DNA from: Candidatus Nitrosopelagicus sp.
GTDB taxonomy: Archaea > Thermoproteota > Nitrososphaeria > Nitrososphaerales > Nitrosopumilaceae
DNA: 64,000 bases
Direction: 5' to 3'
Assembly: GCA_028343435.1 (NCBI GenBank)
Contig: JAOLYM010000002.1
Span: 30,674-94,673 of the forward strand
Shown: piece after piece, positions 40,121 to 50,264 of the stretch
How positions within the stretch are numbered: position 1 is the first letter of the stretch
How the letters are laid out: every line of letters begins with the position of its first letter
The notes under the pieces: model-generated
The model's input: the letters and a program-made list of their open reading frames with translations, nothing else
What the model was told of the DNA's origin: nothing
The model's database searches: none
Translations under genes and position numbers: made by a program

Positions 40121-40346
40121 AAATTCTAAAAATTTGATCTCAAGTTATGATCTTAACGCCAATAATGAAATACTTGTTTTAATTGTCTTTTTTTTAAAAG
40201 AGCTAATAGAGAGGTTGTCATCAGTTACTAACGTGTGTAGCAGATGAACACACAGTTACTGGTCTTAAACTTCTCATTTTTTTAACTAATTCCATTATAT
40301 GATTTTATGAGATTGGTTTTTTAATATAAAAAAACGGCATTAAATT

Positions 40347-40946
40347 ATGCTTACCACTCTACTTGAAAAAGTCTCTAATCGTCTTTGTTTAAAGTCTAAT
40401 TCACAATTATCTATAATTTCAATTCTAGCAGTTACTGGACCTCTAATAATTCTTGTAGCAGGTATATGGGATGCAATTAATCATATTCAAAACTCACCGG
40501 AATTTTTCTGGTCAGACCCACATATTGTAGTATATGCTGGTGTTACACTTGTTGCTGTTGCATCTCTATTTTCTATTAATTTATTGATAAAAAATACAAT
40601 TAATGGAATTTTGAAACGTGGATTGCAACTTGTAATAGTTGGTTCTATAATGCAAATTGTCTCAGGTTTTGGAGATTCCATATCTCATGATATGTTTGGA
40701 ATTGATGGTTTGTTATCATTGACACATCAACCACTTGAGATTGGAATTGTTTTATCTGCATTAGGTGGATTTCTAATAATAAAATCTCGTCAAAATACTA
40801 ATCTTAATGCATTTTTACCATTTTCAATTGTAACTTTTCTACTTATGACAACATGGCTTGCGTTTAATTTTGCATTATACTTTGGCCATTATATTCAATG
40901 TATGCCAATTCATCTGATATTTTCATCAGGTTGTTCTGTTCTATAA
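40347..40946 (+). CDS. membrane protein, shorter paralog of 37623-38678 (possibly truncated)
   Basis: 'WDAINHI', 'DPHIVVYAGV', 'SHDMFGIDGLLSLTH'; no equivalent of the paralog's C-terminal half. Confidence 0.65.
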   Translation: MLTTLLEKVSNRLCLKSNSQLSIISILAVTGPLIILVAGIWDAINHIQNSPEFFWSDPHIVVYAGVTLVAVASLFSINLLIKNTINGILKRGLQLVIVGSIMQIVSGFGDSISHDMFGIDGLLSLTHQPLEIGIVLSALGGFLIIKSRQNTNLNAFLPFSIVTFLLMTTWLAFNFALYFGHYIQCMPIHLIFSSGCSVL

Positions 40947-41440
40947 TTTTTCAACTTCATAAAAGATGTGAATAATAGTAATAATCCTCCTACAAACATA
41001 ATTCCTGCTGGAATAATGATTTTATTGGCATCTGTGCTCCCAATTTCTATTTCATACTTCATACTCTCTTGAGAAAGATTTGTCACAATCATTGTATGCA
41101 CGCCTGATTCTTTTACATCAAAGTATCTAATTGACATCTTTGTTTCAGATATTCCCTTTGATATGGTATTTTGGTCCTCATCCACAATTCTATAAAATAC
41201 TCCTTGACCCTCAAATTCTGGAATTGTTATCTTGTAATATGCTATATCTTCTGCCTCAAAAAATAAGCTTACTTCATTAAATTCTGTCTGTTTTAATGTC
41301 ATTACTTGTTGTATCTTATCTGATTCTGAAAATATGATTCCAGTACCAGATGCTCCAATTATTATCAGTAAAATGCTTATTTTGAATAGTGAAAGTCGCA
41401 TATAATTTTTGCATATTTTTTTCAATAAATAATTTACCAA
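40910..41440 (-). CDS. hypothetical protein with N- and C-terminal TM
   Basis: 176-aa ORF, hydrophobic ends. Confidence 0.65.
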   Translation of the reverse strand: MVNYLLKKICKNYMRLSLFKISILLIIIGASGTGIIFSESDKIQQVMTLKQTEFNEVSLFFEAEDIAYYKITIPEFEGQGVFYRIVDEDQNTISKGISETKMSIRYFDVKESGVHTMIVTNLSQESMKYEIEIGSTDANKIIIPAGIMFVGGLLLLFTSFMKLKNYRTEQPDENIR

Positions 41441-41499
41441 AATTTTTTAGAAAAAAACTTCTCTACATGCTTTTATTCTACAACTGTGTATACTAACCC

Positions 41500-41595
41500 A
41501 TGATATACGAAGGTAAATGTCCTTTCTTCAAAGTAATTGATGAATTTATCTCACGATATATTCCAGATGAAGAAACAAAAAAACACAAAAAATGA
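41500..41595 (+). CDS. micro-protein candidate (31 aa)
   Basis: MIYEGKCPFFKVIDEFISRYIPDEETKKHKK, manual translation. Confidence 0.35.
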   Translation: MIYEGKCPFFKVIDEFISRYIPDEETKKHKK

Positions 41596-41702
41596 TTATG
41601 ATTAAACATTCTGAGAAGTCAGCATCTTCCGTAGTGGCTTCTCTCAACTTCACTTAATGGAAATAGATCAATTTTATTTATGACCAACGCATAAACTATG
41701 CC

Positions 41703-41954
41703 ATGATGTGGGAGAATGTTACTCCATTTCAAGTGGATAAATTATGGTCCCAAGTTGTCCATTATTACATTGACAAAAAAAAATTATCTAAAGAAGAGGC
41801 AAATAAAATTGCAGCATCTATTGTAAAAAAACAAATTGAAAAAAATACTTGTCAAAATATAGCTTGCCGACACTTGAAATCAAAACATCTTGGAGATAAA
41901 CGGCAATGTATGGTAGTAACCTGTCCGTGCTCTGAATTTATGAAAAAAACATAA
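41703..41954 (+). CDS. Cys-rich hypothetical protein
   Basis: 83 aa, 'CQNIACRHLKSKHLGDKRQCMVVTCPCSEF'. Confidence 0.65.
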   Translation: MMWENVTPFQVDKLWSQVVHYYIDKKKLSKEEANKIAASIVKKQIEKNTCQNIACRHLKSKHLGDKRQCMVVTCPCSEFMKKT

Positions 41955-41955
41955 C

Positions 41956-43479
41956 CTATGTTTTAGTGATTTGAATTAGAAAATTTTTAGAGTCATTTTG
42001 AATTTGTTTCTTTTTTTCTTTTGACATTTTCTTGATATTTGAAAATACGGTCCAAAGTCTTGGATTATTTTCTAGTTTCTTTTTGTTTGTTAAAAAAAAG
42101 TTCCAGTAAAGATAGTTAAATGGACATGCATCTTCTCCTTCTTTCTTTTTTACATCGTATTTACAATCTTTACAATAATCTGACATTTTGTTGATATAAT
42201 TTCCACTTGCAGCATAAGGCTTTGTTCCAACAATACCTCCATCTGCATAAAGAGTCATTCCATGCGTGTTTGGAAGTTCAACCCATTCAAACGCATCTGC
42301 ATAAACTGATAGATACCAATCACAAACTTGTTTAGGATTAATTCCTGCAATTAATGAAAAATTTCCTGTAATCATTAATCGTTGTATGTGATGAGCATAG
42401 GCATCTTGTATTGTCTGATTCAAACAATTTTTCATGCAATTCATATCTGTTTTTCCTGTCCAATAAAATTCTGGAAGATTATTTTTTGCATTAAAGTAAT
42501 TTGTTTCTGAATATTTTGGCATTGTTAGCCAGTAAATTCCTCTAATGTATTCTCTCCAGCCTAAAATTTGTCTTATAAAACCTTCTACAGACTCTACTGG
42601 AATATTCTTTTTTTGTAAAACTTTGTCAATTACCTGTTTTGGTTCTAACAATCCTATGTTGAGATATATCGATAAAACTGAATGATATAGAAATTTTTCA
42701 TCTTGTACCATAGCATCTTCGTATGGACCGAATAATTCTAATCTATTTTCTATAAATTCATTCAAGCTTTTTGTTGCATCTTGATGAGTTGTTCCAAACC
42801 AAAATAATTCTAAATTACCAAAATGTTTTGGAAATTTTTTTTTTACATCTTCAATTACCTGCTTTGTAATGTTATCTGGTTTATGTTCTAAGGGTTTTGG
42901 AATATTTGGATAATTTTTTGGTAATCGCTTTCTATTCTTTATATCATAATTCCATTTTCCTCCTTGGGGTTTTCCATTTTCATCAATCAATATGTTGTAT
43001 TTTTTTCGCATCATTTGGTAAAATGTCTCCATCTTTAGTTCTTTTTTACTCGCAGCCCATTTCTCAAACTCATTAATATTACAAAAAAATCTCTCATCCT
43101 CAACTATTGATACTGGAATTTTTACAATTTTTTTCCATTTTTTTATTTCTTGTAGGACTCGATATTCACCAGGATGTGTTATCACAATTTTTTTTGGTTT
43201 TGTATTTTTACATTGCTTGACTAATTCTTCAGTAAATGTATTTGATGAATTATTAATTTTTGAATAAATGACTGTATATCCTTGTTTTTTCAAGTCTTCT
43301 GCAAAATGTCTCATTGCACTGAAAATCAAAATTAGTTTTTTTTTGTGATGATTTACGTATGTTGCTTCATTTACAACCTCCATCATCAAAATTTTATCGT
43401 CTTCTTTTCTAAGATTTTTTAAAGATGTAATATTTTGTGATAGTTGATCTCCAAGAACAATACAAAGATTTCTCGTCAT
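41956..43479 (-). CDS. FeS-type cryptochrome/(6-4) photolyase-related protein
   Basis: 'CIVLGDQLSQNITSLKNL', 'QILGWREYIRGIYW', 'NTHGMTLYADGGIVGTKPYAASGNYINKMSDYCKDCKY'. Confidence 0.9.
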   Translation of the reverse strand: MTRNLCIVLGDQLSQNITSLKNLRKEDDKILMMEVVNEATYVNHHKKKLILIFSAMRHFAEDLKKQGYTVIYSKINNSSNTFTEELVKQCKNTKPKKIVITHPGEYRVLQEIKKWKKIVKIPVSIVEDERFFCNINEFEKWAASKKELKMETFYQMMRKKYNILIDENGKPQGGKWNYDIKNRKRLPKNYPNIPKPLEHKPDNITKQVIEDVKKKFPKHFGNLELFWFGTTHQDATKSLNEFIENRLELFGPYEDAMVQDEKFLYHSVLSIYLNIGLLEPKQVIDKVLQKKNIPVESVEGFIRQILGWREYIRGIYWLTMPKYSETNYFNAKNNLPEFYWTGKTDMNCMKNCLNQTIQDAYAHHIQRLMITGNFSLIAGINPKQVCDWYLSVYADAFEWVELPNTHGMTLYADGGIVGTKPYAASGNYINKMSDYCKDCKYDVKKKEGEDACPFNYLYWNFFLTNKKKLENNPRLWTVFSNIKKMSKEKKKQIQNDSKNFLIQITKT

Positions 43480-43898
43480 TTTACTATTAGAACTGGAACT
43501 TTACTCTTGTCCAAAACATATTTTGAAACACTTCCTAGAAGTGTTCCTTTAACTGAGCCTCTTCCTCTAGAACCAATTATCACCATATCTACATTCATTT
43601 GGTCATCATTTGCCATTTTTTCAATAGTAGTTTTTACATCTCCGGTTCTTATCTCGGTTCTAAATTCAACATTATTCTTTTCACATTTTTCTCTTAAACT
43701 TTGAAATGATTTTTTTGCAATTTCATCTTGATGTCCTGAAAACACATCTCCATATCTAAGAGAATCTACTGAATGAGGTTTTACAAACAAACCTAAAATT
43801 TCTTTTTTAGTCTCTTTTACAAGACTAATTGCTATATCTAGTCCTTTTTCAGAATGTTCTGAACCATCCACTGCAACTAAAATTTTTTTTATTTCCAT
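43476..43898 (-). CDS. universal stress protein
   Basis: 'KILVAVDGSEHSEKGLDIAI', 'MVIIGSRGRGSVKGTLLGSVSKYVL'. Confidence 0.93.
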   Translation of the reverse strand: MEIKKILVAVDGSEHSEKGLDIAISLVKETKKEILGLFVKPHSVDSLRYGDVFSGHQDEIAKKSFQSLREKCEKNNVEFRTEIRTGDVKTTIEKMANDDQMNVDMVIIGSRGRGSVKGTLLGSVSKYVLDKSKVPVLIVK

Positions 43899-43986
43899 AC
43901 TGTAATAGATATTCTAGAAAATAAAAATGACAACTAATTTTTCATTATTTGGTCACTAGATTAATCCAAAACTGGTAAGCTAGTTA

Positions 43987-44850
43987 TTGGCTTTTTTCAT
44001 ATTTGAGATATTGTCACAAAAATCCACATTTTCTAAAATAAAACAGATGAAAATTTTATTATTTATCGTAGGAATTGCAGCAATTCTTGCTCTATTAGAT
44101 ATAGTAGAATTTTACATGCCAATGGAGTTTGAAGATATGTCTGTTAACAGACACTCATTGTACGTACATTTAGATCCTGTTTGGAATAGTTATCCATCTA
44201 ACATTGTATTTGATGTTACATCAACATGGAACAAATCAAATGCTGTATTGGATGATTCACAAAAATACGTTCCATTTGATGAAACTCTTTCGGATAATTA
44301 TGGTACAAATGAACTAGATTCAATGCATGAAAAGTCATTTGTTCGTTTATCACATCAAAACAATCAGTGTCAGTACAACTTTCAACCACATCATTATCGT
44401 TCTACGGTTGATGTGATAAGACAAAACATCGAGGTTGCTATGGGTCTACAATTAACAAATGATCCTTACAATATTCAATTTCCAAATGTAAAAAATACTT
44501 TATATTCTGATTCTCAACAGGAATCAAAATTACCTACTGCATTCGCACATTTTATTCCAATTTGCATGATAAGTGATATATCAAATTTTGATTATAGTAT
44601 TAGAATTGATGATAAAACAATAGGTGCAAATTTGTACTTTGTTCCATCTATTTCTGAATATGAAAGCTATAAGGAAACTGGAACCTTCTTTTATTATACC
44701 GAACCTGGGTGTTTTGCTAAAAACTTAATCAGTCACTCAGGAACATGTTCTAATGTAACACAAGATAGTGGAATAATGATTATTCTACCTGATGATGTTA
44801 GTCGTTCTCTTGTAAAAGCAACTCTAAACATTTACGAGCAAAAAAATTAA
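43987..44850 (+). CDS. membrane-anchored hypothetical protein
   Basis: 287-aa ORF, N-terminal TM. Confidence 0.7.
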   Translation: MAFFIFEILSQKSTFSKIKQMKILLFIVGIAAILALLDIVEFYMPMEFEDMSVNRHSLYVHLDPVWNSYPSNIVFDVTSTWNKSNAVLDDSQKYVPFDETLSDNYGTNELDSMHEKSFVRLSHQNNQCQYNFQPHHYRSTVDVIRQNIEVAMGLQLTNDPYNIQFPNVKNTLYSDSQQESKLPTAFAHFIPICMISDISNFDYSIRIDDKTIGANLYFVPSISEYESYKETGTFFYYTEPGCFAKNLISHSGTCSNVTQDSGIMIILPDDVSRSLVKATLNIYEQKN

Positions 44851-45371
44851 CTATATTTTTCTTGTAATTTTTTCCATTCATTGTTCGCCCATGAAAGTTC
44901 TGCAAGTTTCCCTGGTTTTACGCTCGAAACATAACTCCAATATTTAGATTTTTTAACAAATTGTTGTTTCTCCCATTGTGTATTTCTTCCAGCATTTGGT
45001 GCATCATTCACATTTGCTAAAATATCTGCAATTTTTACAATTTTTGCTTTTGTACTTGAAGATTTCAAATCTTTTGCATATTTTATTTCTCTTTGTTTTT
45101 TTGGTAAGCGGTTGTCTTTAGTCACTGATACTACAATATCTGCAACACTTTTCCCAAACCTATTTTTTATTGAATCAAAATCAGTATCAGTATCCTCAAT
45201 TGTATCGTGTAACCATGCAGCACAAATAGTATCTTTGTTTACAACCTTCATTTTTTTTAAATTTTTTACTACATCTTTTAAATGAGAAAATGTTGTTGTT
45301 TTACCATTTTTTCTTAATTGACCCGCATGTTTCTTTTTAGCAAAATTTCTTGCATCTGCAACATTTGACAT
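44847..45371 (-). CDS. HD-domain SpoT/MESH1-like hydrolase
   Basis: 'ARNFAKKKHAGQLRKNG', 'HLKDVVKNL', 'AAWLHDTIEDTDTDFDSIKNRFGKSVADIVVSVTKD'. Confidence 0.8.
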   Translation of the reverse strand: MSNVADARNFAKKKHAGQLRKNGKTTTFSHLKDVVKNLKKMKVVNKDTICAAWLHDTIEDTDTDFDSIKNRFGKSVADIVVSVTKDNRLPKKQREIKYAKDLKSSSTKAKIVKIADILANVNDAPNAGRNTQWEKQQFVKKSKYWSYVSSVKPGKLAELSWANNEWKKLQEKYS

Positions 45372-45432
45372 ACTATCATCTAATTAATTGAGTTAAAAAA
45401 TCATCTATATTGTATTGATAAATATCTAATTC

Positions 45433-45912
45433 ATGGGTAATATCTTAAAGGCAATCTCGATGATGCTTATTTCTATAATTGGTATTGGAATTGTTGCATA
45501 TTCTATTTCTACTACGCCACCCGACACCTCAATTAATTGCGATGATCAAATTTGTACAACAGGTGTAATTGCTCAGGTAGTTGATGGTGATACCGTAAAA
45601 TTTCTTTCAGATAGTGGTGAAGAGATTAGAATTAGACTTGCACTTGTAAATGCACCAGAACGTACAGAATCTGGCGGTGATGAATCAAAAGCATTTGCAG
45701 TATCACAGTGTTCTGCAGGAAGTGAATCTGTATTCATTTTAGATAGAGGCCAAAAACCATCATTTGATAGAGAAATTGGCCTTGTATTTTGTAGTGAAAC
45801 ATCACTTAATGAATTACTTTTAGAAAATGATCATGCTGAACTTGATCCAAGATTTTGTGGAAGAAGTGAGTTTGGTGGATTAGATTGGGCACTAAAATAC
45901 GGTTGCGATTAA
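45433..45912 (+). CDS. membrane-anchored staphylococcal-nuclease-like (SNase) protein
   Basis: 'VVDGDTVKFLSDSGEEIRIRLALVNAPE'. Confidence 0.8.
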   Translation: MGNILKAISMMLISIIGIGIVAYSISTTPPDTSINCDDQICTTGVIAQVVDGDTVKFLSDSGEEIRIRLALVNAPERTESGGDESKAFAVSQCSAGSESVFILDRGQKPSFDREIGLVFCSETSLNELLLENDHAELDPRFCGRSEFGGLDWALKYGCD

Positions 45913-47609
45913 TTATCTCCTAAAAATTCCTTGAAGGAACTTGGAAAAATTATATCATGATAGGCATGTGGTACCATTTTTCTATTCATTAAAAGTAATT
46001 CATGTGCTGCAGAATCAAGAACATATGTGTCAGCCCAGTCACCATAATCTCTAATTGATCTACCAAATCCTTGTAGTAATTTCATAATTGCTTGTGCTTT
46101 ATACCATAGCGGATATTTTTGCATCTTTATTTTAGTTCTAGTCTCTGATAGCATTGGATAAGGTGCTTTTGCAACAATTTGAAATCTTGATAGGTCTTCT
46201 TTTAGATCAACTCCTTCCCATAATGAAGATGAAAGCAAAACTCCATTTTCACTTTCTGCATGTTCTTGTACAACTTGATCTTGGGTTTTACCATCTGGAT
46301 TAAAGCTGTGACAAATTCTAATCCGTTTTTTATTTACTTCTGAAAGATTTTGTAAAATTTCAAAGCATCTTGATTTTGATGATGTCAAAACTAATCCCTT
46401 CTTATCAGAATACTTAGTCATTATCTCATCAATTTTCTTTATTACTAGTAATTCGTCATCTCGTGTTGAATTGTAACTTAATCTTTTAACATCTGTAAAC
46501 TCTACTTTTCTATTTTCAATTGGAAATGGTGAGACTTGTGTATCAACAATTTCTACAATGCCTGGATCAAATCCTGTATTTTCACAAAAACTTTCTTTGT
46601 CTATTGTAGCAGACATAAAAATTTGAACCGGATGTTCAAAAAACGTGCTAACATATTTTGATATATCAAGTGGTTTTACAGATAGTGATCTAAATTTTCC
46701 ACCTTCATCAAAATATGGTTTGTTTAAGATAAAATTTTGTTTATTTGAATAAATTTCAGAACGTGCCTCGGCATATTTTTTATATTTATTTTCTAATGTT
46801 TGGACAACTTCATAATCTGGATTTTGGGCAAAAGCACTACTGTCTTCTAAATTACTAATTTGTCTTGCATAAGATTCAGATAAACCATCTGATAATTTCA
46901 TTACATCCTCGATATTTTCTAAATCATAACTTTCTACATCAATTTTACATTCGTTCAAATTTCTTTCATAAATATCGATTCCAACAAATTGAATTATTTG
47001 ATCTTCAATTCTATGTGCTTCGTCAAATATTGCAACTTTTTTATTTAGATATTGAGCGTATTTTTCTTTTTGATACTTCATCATTTGAAAGTAAGAGGCA
47101 TAATTCCATATGGAATGTGAAGAAATCAAACTTTGGTATTTTTGTAAATAGTATAAACAGTCATCTGGTTTTCTTTTCCCTTCTGCAACTTCAGTAAGTT
47201 TTGGTTTGTATTTACATTCTTTTTTTGTTTTTTTATCAAAACACGTACCCATGTCACAGGTCCATTTGTTTTGTATAGCAAAATCTGTCTCTGTCAAATC
47301 TATTCCATGTTTTTCCATCATTTTATGACATGCAAAATTTGGCATTCCCTTGTTTGGTTTAAACCACGGCATATCCTTGGTATATTGATCCTGCAAATGC
47401 TTTGATGCTGTTACAACAAATGAACTGCCAAAATATCCTGCAACACTTGCAGCAATGAGTGATTTACCAATTCCTGTTGGGGCTGAAAGTAAGACAACTC
47501 GAACACCTGAATCTATTTTTTCTTGAATTTCTTCTATTAATTTTTCTTGAAGTGGTCTTGGAGAAAACTCCTTTGGGAATGATTTGAGAATTGTACTTTG
47601 TGAAGACAT
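45909..47609 (-). CDS. XPD/DinG-like superfamily 2 helicase
   Basis: 'LLSAPTGIGKSLIAASVAG', Cys-rich FeS-like insertion, 'IFDEAHRIEDQI', 'QGFGRSIRDYGDW'. Confidence 0.9.
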   Translation of the reverse strand: MSSQSTILKSFPKEFSPRPLQEKLIEEIQEKIDSGVRVVLLSAPTGIGKSLIAASVAGYFGSSFVVTASKHLQDQYTKDMPWFKPNKGMPNFACHKMMEKHGIDLTETDFAIQNKWTCDMGTCFDKKTKKECKYKPKLTEVAEGKRKPDDCLYYLQKYQSLISSHSIWNYASYFQMMKYQKEKYAQYLNKKVAIFDEAHRIEDQIIQFVGIDIYERNLNECKIDVESYDLENIEDVMKLSDGLSESYARQISNLEDSSAFAQNPDYEVVQTLENKYKKYAEARSEIYSNKQNFILNKPYFDEGGKFRSLSVKPLDISKYVSTFFEHPVQIFMSATIDKESFCENTGFDPGIVEIVDTQVSPFPIENRKVEFTDVKRLSYNSTRDDELLVIKKIDEIMTKYSDKKGLVLTSSKSRCFEILQNLSEVNKKRIRICHSFNPDGKTQDQVVQEHAESENGVLLSSSLWEGVDLKEDLSRFQIVAKAPYPMLSETRTKIKMQKYPLWYKAQAIMKLLQGFGRSIRDYGDWADTYVLDSAAHELLLMNRKMVPHAYHDIIFPSSFKEFLGDN

Positions 47610-47689
47610 CTTATAAAAAAAATTTCTAAACTACTAAAGTTAAATCTATTTCAGCTATCTTGATTAACCGTTTGTAAATAATACTGACT

Positions 47690-47989
47690 GTGATTACAGA
47701 TACATCAATCCTAAAATCATTAAATGACTATATTTCAAGAAGAATTCAAGAAATACCTTTAGAAATCAAAGAAACATTTCTAGAAACAAAAAAAGTTTGG
47801 AAATGTGAAAATGAACTTGATTTTCTTTATGGATACTATGTGGGAAAAATTGAGGAGGCCACATTACATTATTTGTTAAAAGCTACTAGAGCATCAGCTG
47901 GTGGTTATGTAGATACATTTGAGATTCGAGGTATAATTGAAGAGCATCGAGATGCGTTACAAAATGCAATAAAGAAAGCATTGAATTAA
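47690..47989 (+). CDS. hypothetical protein
   Basis: 99-aa ORF. Confidence 0.6.
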   Translation: MITDTSILKSLNDYISRRIQEIPLEIKETFLETKKVWKCENELDFLYGYYVGKIEEATLHYLLKATRASAGGYVDTFEIRGIIEEHRDALQNAIKKALN

Positions 47990-48003
47990 GTTAAAATAAT
48001 AAT

Positions 48004-48165
48004 TTAATCATATTTTCCACTGCCAAGTCTTTTCTTTACTTTTTGTGGTTTTGAATGTGCTTTAATCATATGTCTCATTGTTCTTTCAGGATTAGAAAAT
48101 TCCATCTTACATATTTTACATACTAAATCGGTCGTAGTTTTAGATTTTTTTTTGAATAAATCCAA
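48004..48165 (-). CDS. small C2H2-type zinc-finger protein (TTG start)
   Basis: Manual translation MDLFKKKSKTTTDLVCKICKMEFSNPERTMRHMIKAHSKPQKVKKRLGSGKYD. Confidence 0.6.
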   Translation of the reverse strand: MDLFKKKSKTTTDLVCKICKMEFSNPERTMRHMIKAHSKPQKVKKRLGSGKYD

Positions 48166-48272
48166 TTAATGAAGATAGAATTGAAGTGTATATAATGTTT
48201 AGAAATTGATATCAGTTTATTTTTTTGAATCAAGCGATTATGCTAAATTATCATACATTTCTAGATTAGTTA

Positions 48273-49283
48273 TTGTCTGAAATAGAAACCATTCAACTTA
48301 CACCTGATTTTTCAATTTGTAGAATCCTAAATGGAATGTGGCAAGTAGCTGGTGGACATGGCCAAATTAATCATGATTCAGCTATATCACAAATGTTAGA
48401 GTATAATGAAAATGGATTCAATACTTGGGACATGGCAGATATCTATGGACCTGCTGAATCATTTTATGGTGATTTTAGAAATGAATTAGAAAAAAAGAAA
48501 GGAAAAAATGAACTAGAAAAAGTTCAAGGCTTTACAAAATTTGTTCCTAACCCTGGACCAATGACAGGATCTATTGTAGAACATTACATAGATCAATCTA
48601 TGAAAAAGATGAATGTAGATGTAATTGATGTGATTCAGTTTCATTGGTGGGATTATAATGATGCAAGTTACATTGATGCATTACACCAATTGACAAAACT
48701 TCGTGATGATGGTAAAATATCTCATCTTGCATTGACTAATTTTGATACAGAACGAATGCAAATAATGAATGATAATGGAATAGAATTAATCTCAAATCAA
48801 GTTCAATATTCAATAATTGATCAACGTCCAGATGTAAAAATGGCATCATTTTGTAAAAATCATAATATAAAATTATTAGCATATGGAACTTTACTAGGTG
48901 GATTACTCACCGAAAAATACCTTGCTACATCAGAACCAACACAATCAGATCTTGACACATTTAGCCTTCAAAAATATATGAATATGATTAATGCATGGGG
49001 TGGTTGGAAATTATTTCAAGAATTACTTGTTGTATTAGACGAGATTGCAAAAAAGTATAATGTAAAAATTGCAAATGTTGCAACACGTTTTGTTTTAGAT
49101 AGACCTGTAGTCGCTGGCACCATAATTGGTTCAAGATTAGGCTTATCTGATCATATTGGACAAAACACCAAAACATTTTCACTACAATTACAAAATGATG
49201 ACTATGAAAAGATAAAATCTGTTACATCAAAGGCAAATGATCTTTTTACATCAATTGGTGATTGTGGTGGAGAATATAGATAA
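48273..49283 (+). CDS. aldo/keto reductase family protein
   Basis: 'NTWDMADIYGPAESFYG', 'FTKFVP', 'VIQFHWWDYND', 'HLALTNFDTERM'. Confidence 0.88.
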   Translation: MSEIETIQLTPDFSICRILNGMWQVAGGHGQINHDSAISQMLEYNENGFNTWDMADIYGPAESFYGDFRNELEKKKGKNELEKVQGFTKFVPNPGPMTGSIVEHYIDQSMKKMNVDVIDVIQFHWWDYNDASYIDALHQLTKLRDDGKISHLALTNFDTERMQIMNDNGIELISNQVQYSIIDQRPDVKMASFCKNHNIKLLAYGTLLGGLLTEKYLATSEPTQSDLDTFSLQKYMNMINAWGGWKLFQELLVVLDEIAKKYNVKIANVATRFVLDRPVVAGTIIGSRLGLSDHIGQNTKTFSLQLQNDDYEKIKSVTSKANDLFTSIGDCGGEYR

Positions 49284-49285
49284 TG

Positions 49286-49438
49286 TTATTCTTTATTGGC
49301 AATTCTATATCTTAGATATTTATCATCTGGAGAAAATTTTGCAGGATGAACGCTTTTAGTAGTTTGATCACATTTTTTACATATTTCTTTTAGCGTATAT
49401 TCTCCACATTCAGCACATTTTCTTAATTGAAAACGCAT
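49286..49438 (-). CDS. nop10: H/ACA RNP protein Nop10
   Basis: Manual translation MRFQLRKCAECGEYTLKEICKKCDQTTKSVHPAKFSPDDKYLRYRIANKE matches the Nop10 pattern; too short for the ORF track. Confidence 0.93.
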   Translation of the reverse strand: MRFQLRKCAECGEYTLKEICKKCDQTTKSVHPAKFSPDDKYLRYRIANKE

Positions 49439-50238
49439 TATCCTTCACCAATTTTTATCGATTCTTCTCGTGTAAAAATATAAACTCCGTTTTGCTTTTT
49501 CACACTTTTCTCAATTTTTTCTAAAATCGGCTTTAATGATTTTTCAGCAGTTTTAAAATCTTGAGAAACTAAACTTAATCTGTATTTTGGTGCGCCCAAA
49601 TATGTTATCTCTATTTTTGCATCTTCAACATTTTCTGCATCTTTTAATGTTTTTTTGATTAGTTCAACTCCGTTAGATTGATTATTTGAAATTTCTAAAA
49701 TTCCTCTTAACTCTACTGATGGAAGTTTCATTTTTGAACAAATATCTTCAATAGTTGTCACTACTTTCTTCTGCAGTTTCAAATCTTCTATCTCGGCACT
49801 ACCTTTGATTGCAATATTCAACATTGCATCGTAAACTGAATCATATTTTGATACAAATTTATCTTCTAAATCTTCAATTTGTTTTGTAGTTAATTCTGAT
49901 TTCTCTTGAATATTTTTTAAAATTCCCTGTTCTTTTTCAAATCTTTTAACATCAAGAAGTTTCTTTTTTCTTTGATCTTTTGAAATCTGTTTTAATGATA
50001 GATCAATTTCTTTTCTACCACTTTCGACTTTTTTTACTAGTAATACTTTCTTTTCTCCTTCTCTCACATACTTGTTTACTTTACGTACCCACCCTGGAGC
50101 AATTTCTGAAACATGTAAAAATCCTTGAATTTTGTTATATTCATCTAATGTGACGTAAGCACCATGGTCACTAATTTTTGTTACCGTTGCAATTACAATC
50201 TCACCAGTTTCTGGTAATTCTTGTGTATCTGATACCAT
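49438..50238 (-). CDS. translation initiation factor aIF2 alpha subunit
   Basis: S1 domain 'GEIVIATVTKISDHGAYVTLDEYNKIQGFLHVSEIAPGWVRKVNKYVREGEKKVLLV'. Confidence 0.95.
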   Translation of the reverse strand: MVSDTQELPETGEIVIATVTKISDHGAYVTLDEYNKIQGFLHVSEIAPGWVRKVNKYVREGEKKVLLVKKVESGRKEIDLSLKQISKDQRKKKLLDVKRFEKEQGILKNIQEKSELTTKQIEDLEDKFVSKYDSVYDAMLNIAIKGSAEIEDLKLQKKVVTTIEDICSKMKLPSVELRGILEISNNQSNGVELIKKTLKDAENVEDAKIEITYLGAPKYRLSLVSQDFKTAEKSLKPILEKIEKSVKKQNGVYIFTREESIKIGEG

Positions 50239-50264
50239 TTCTAATTTTTCTCTATCTGCTAAGG

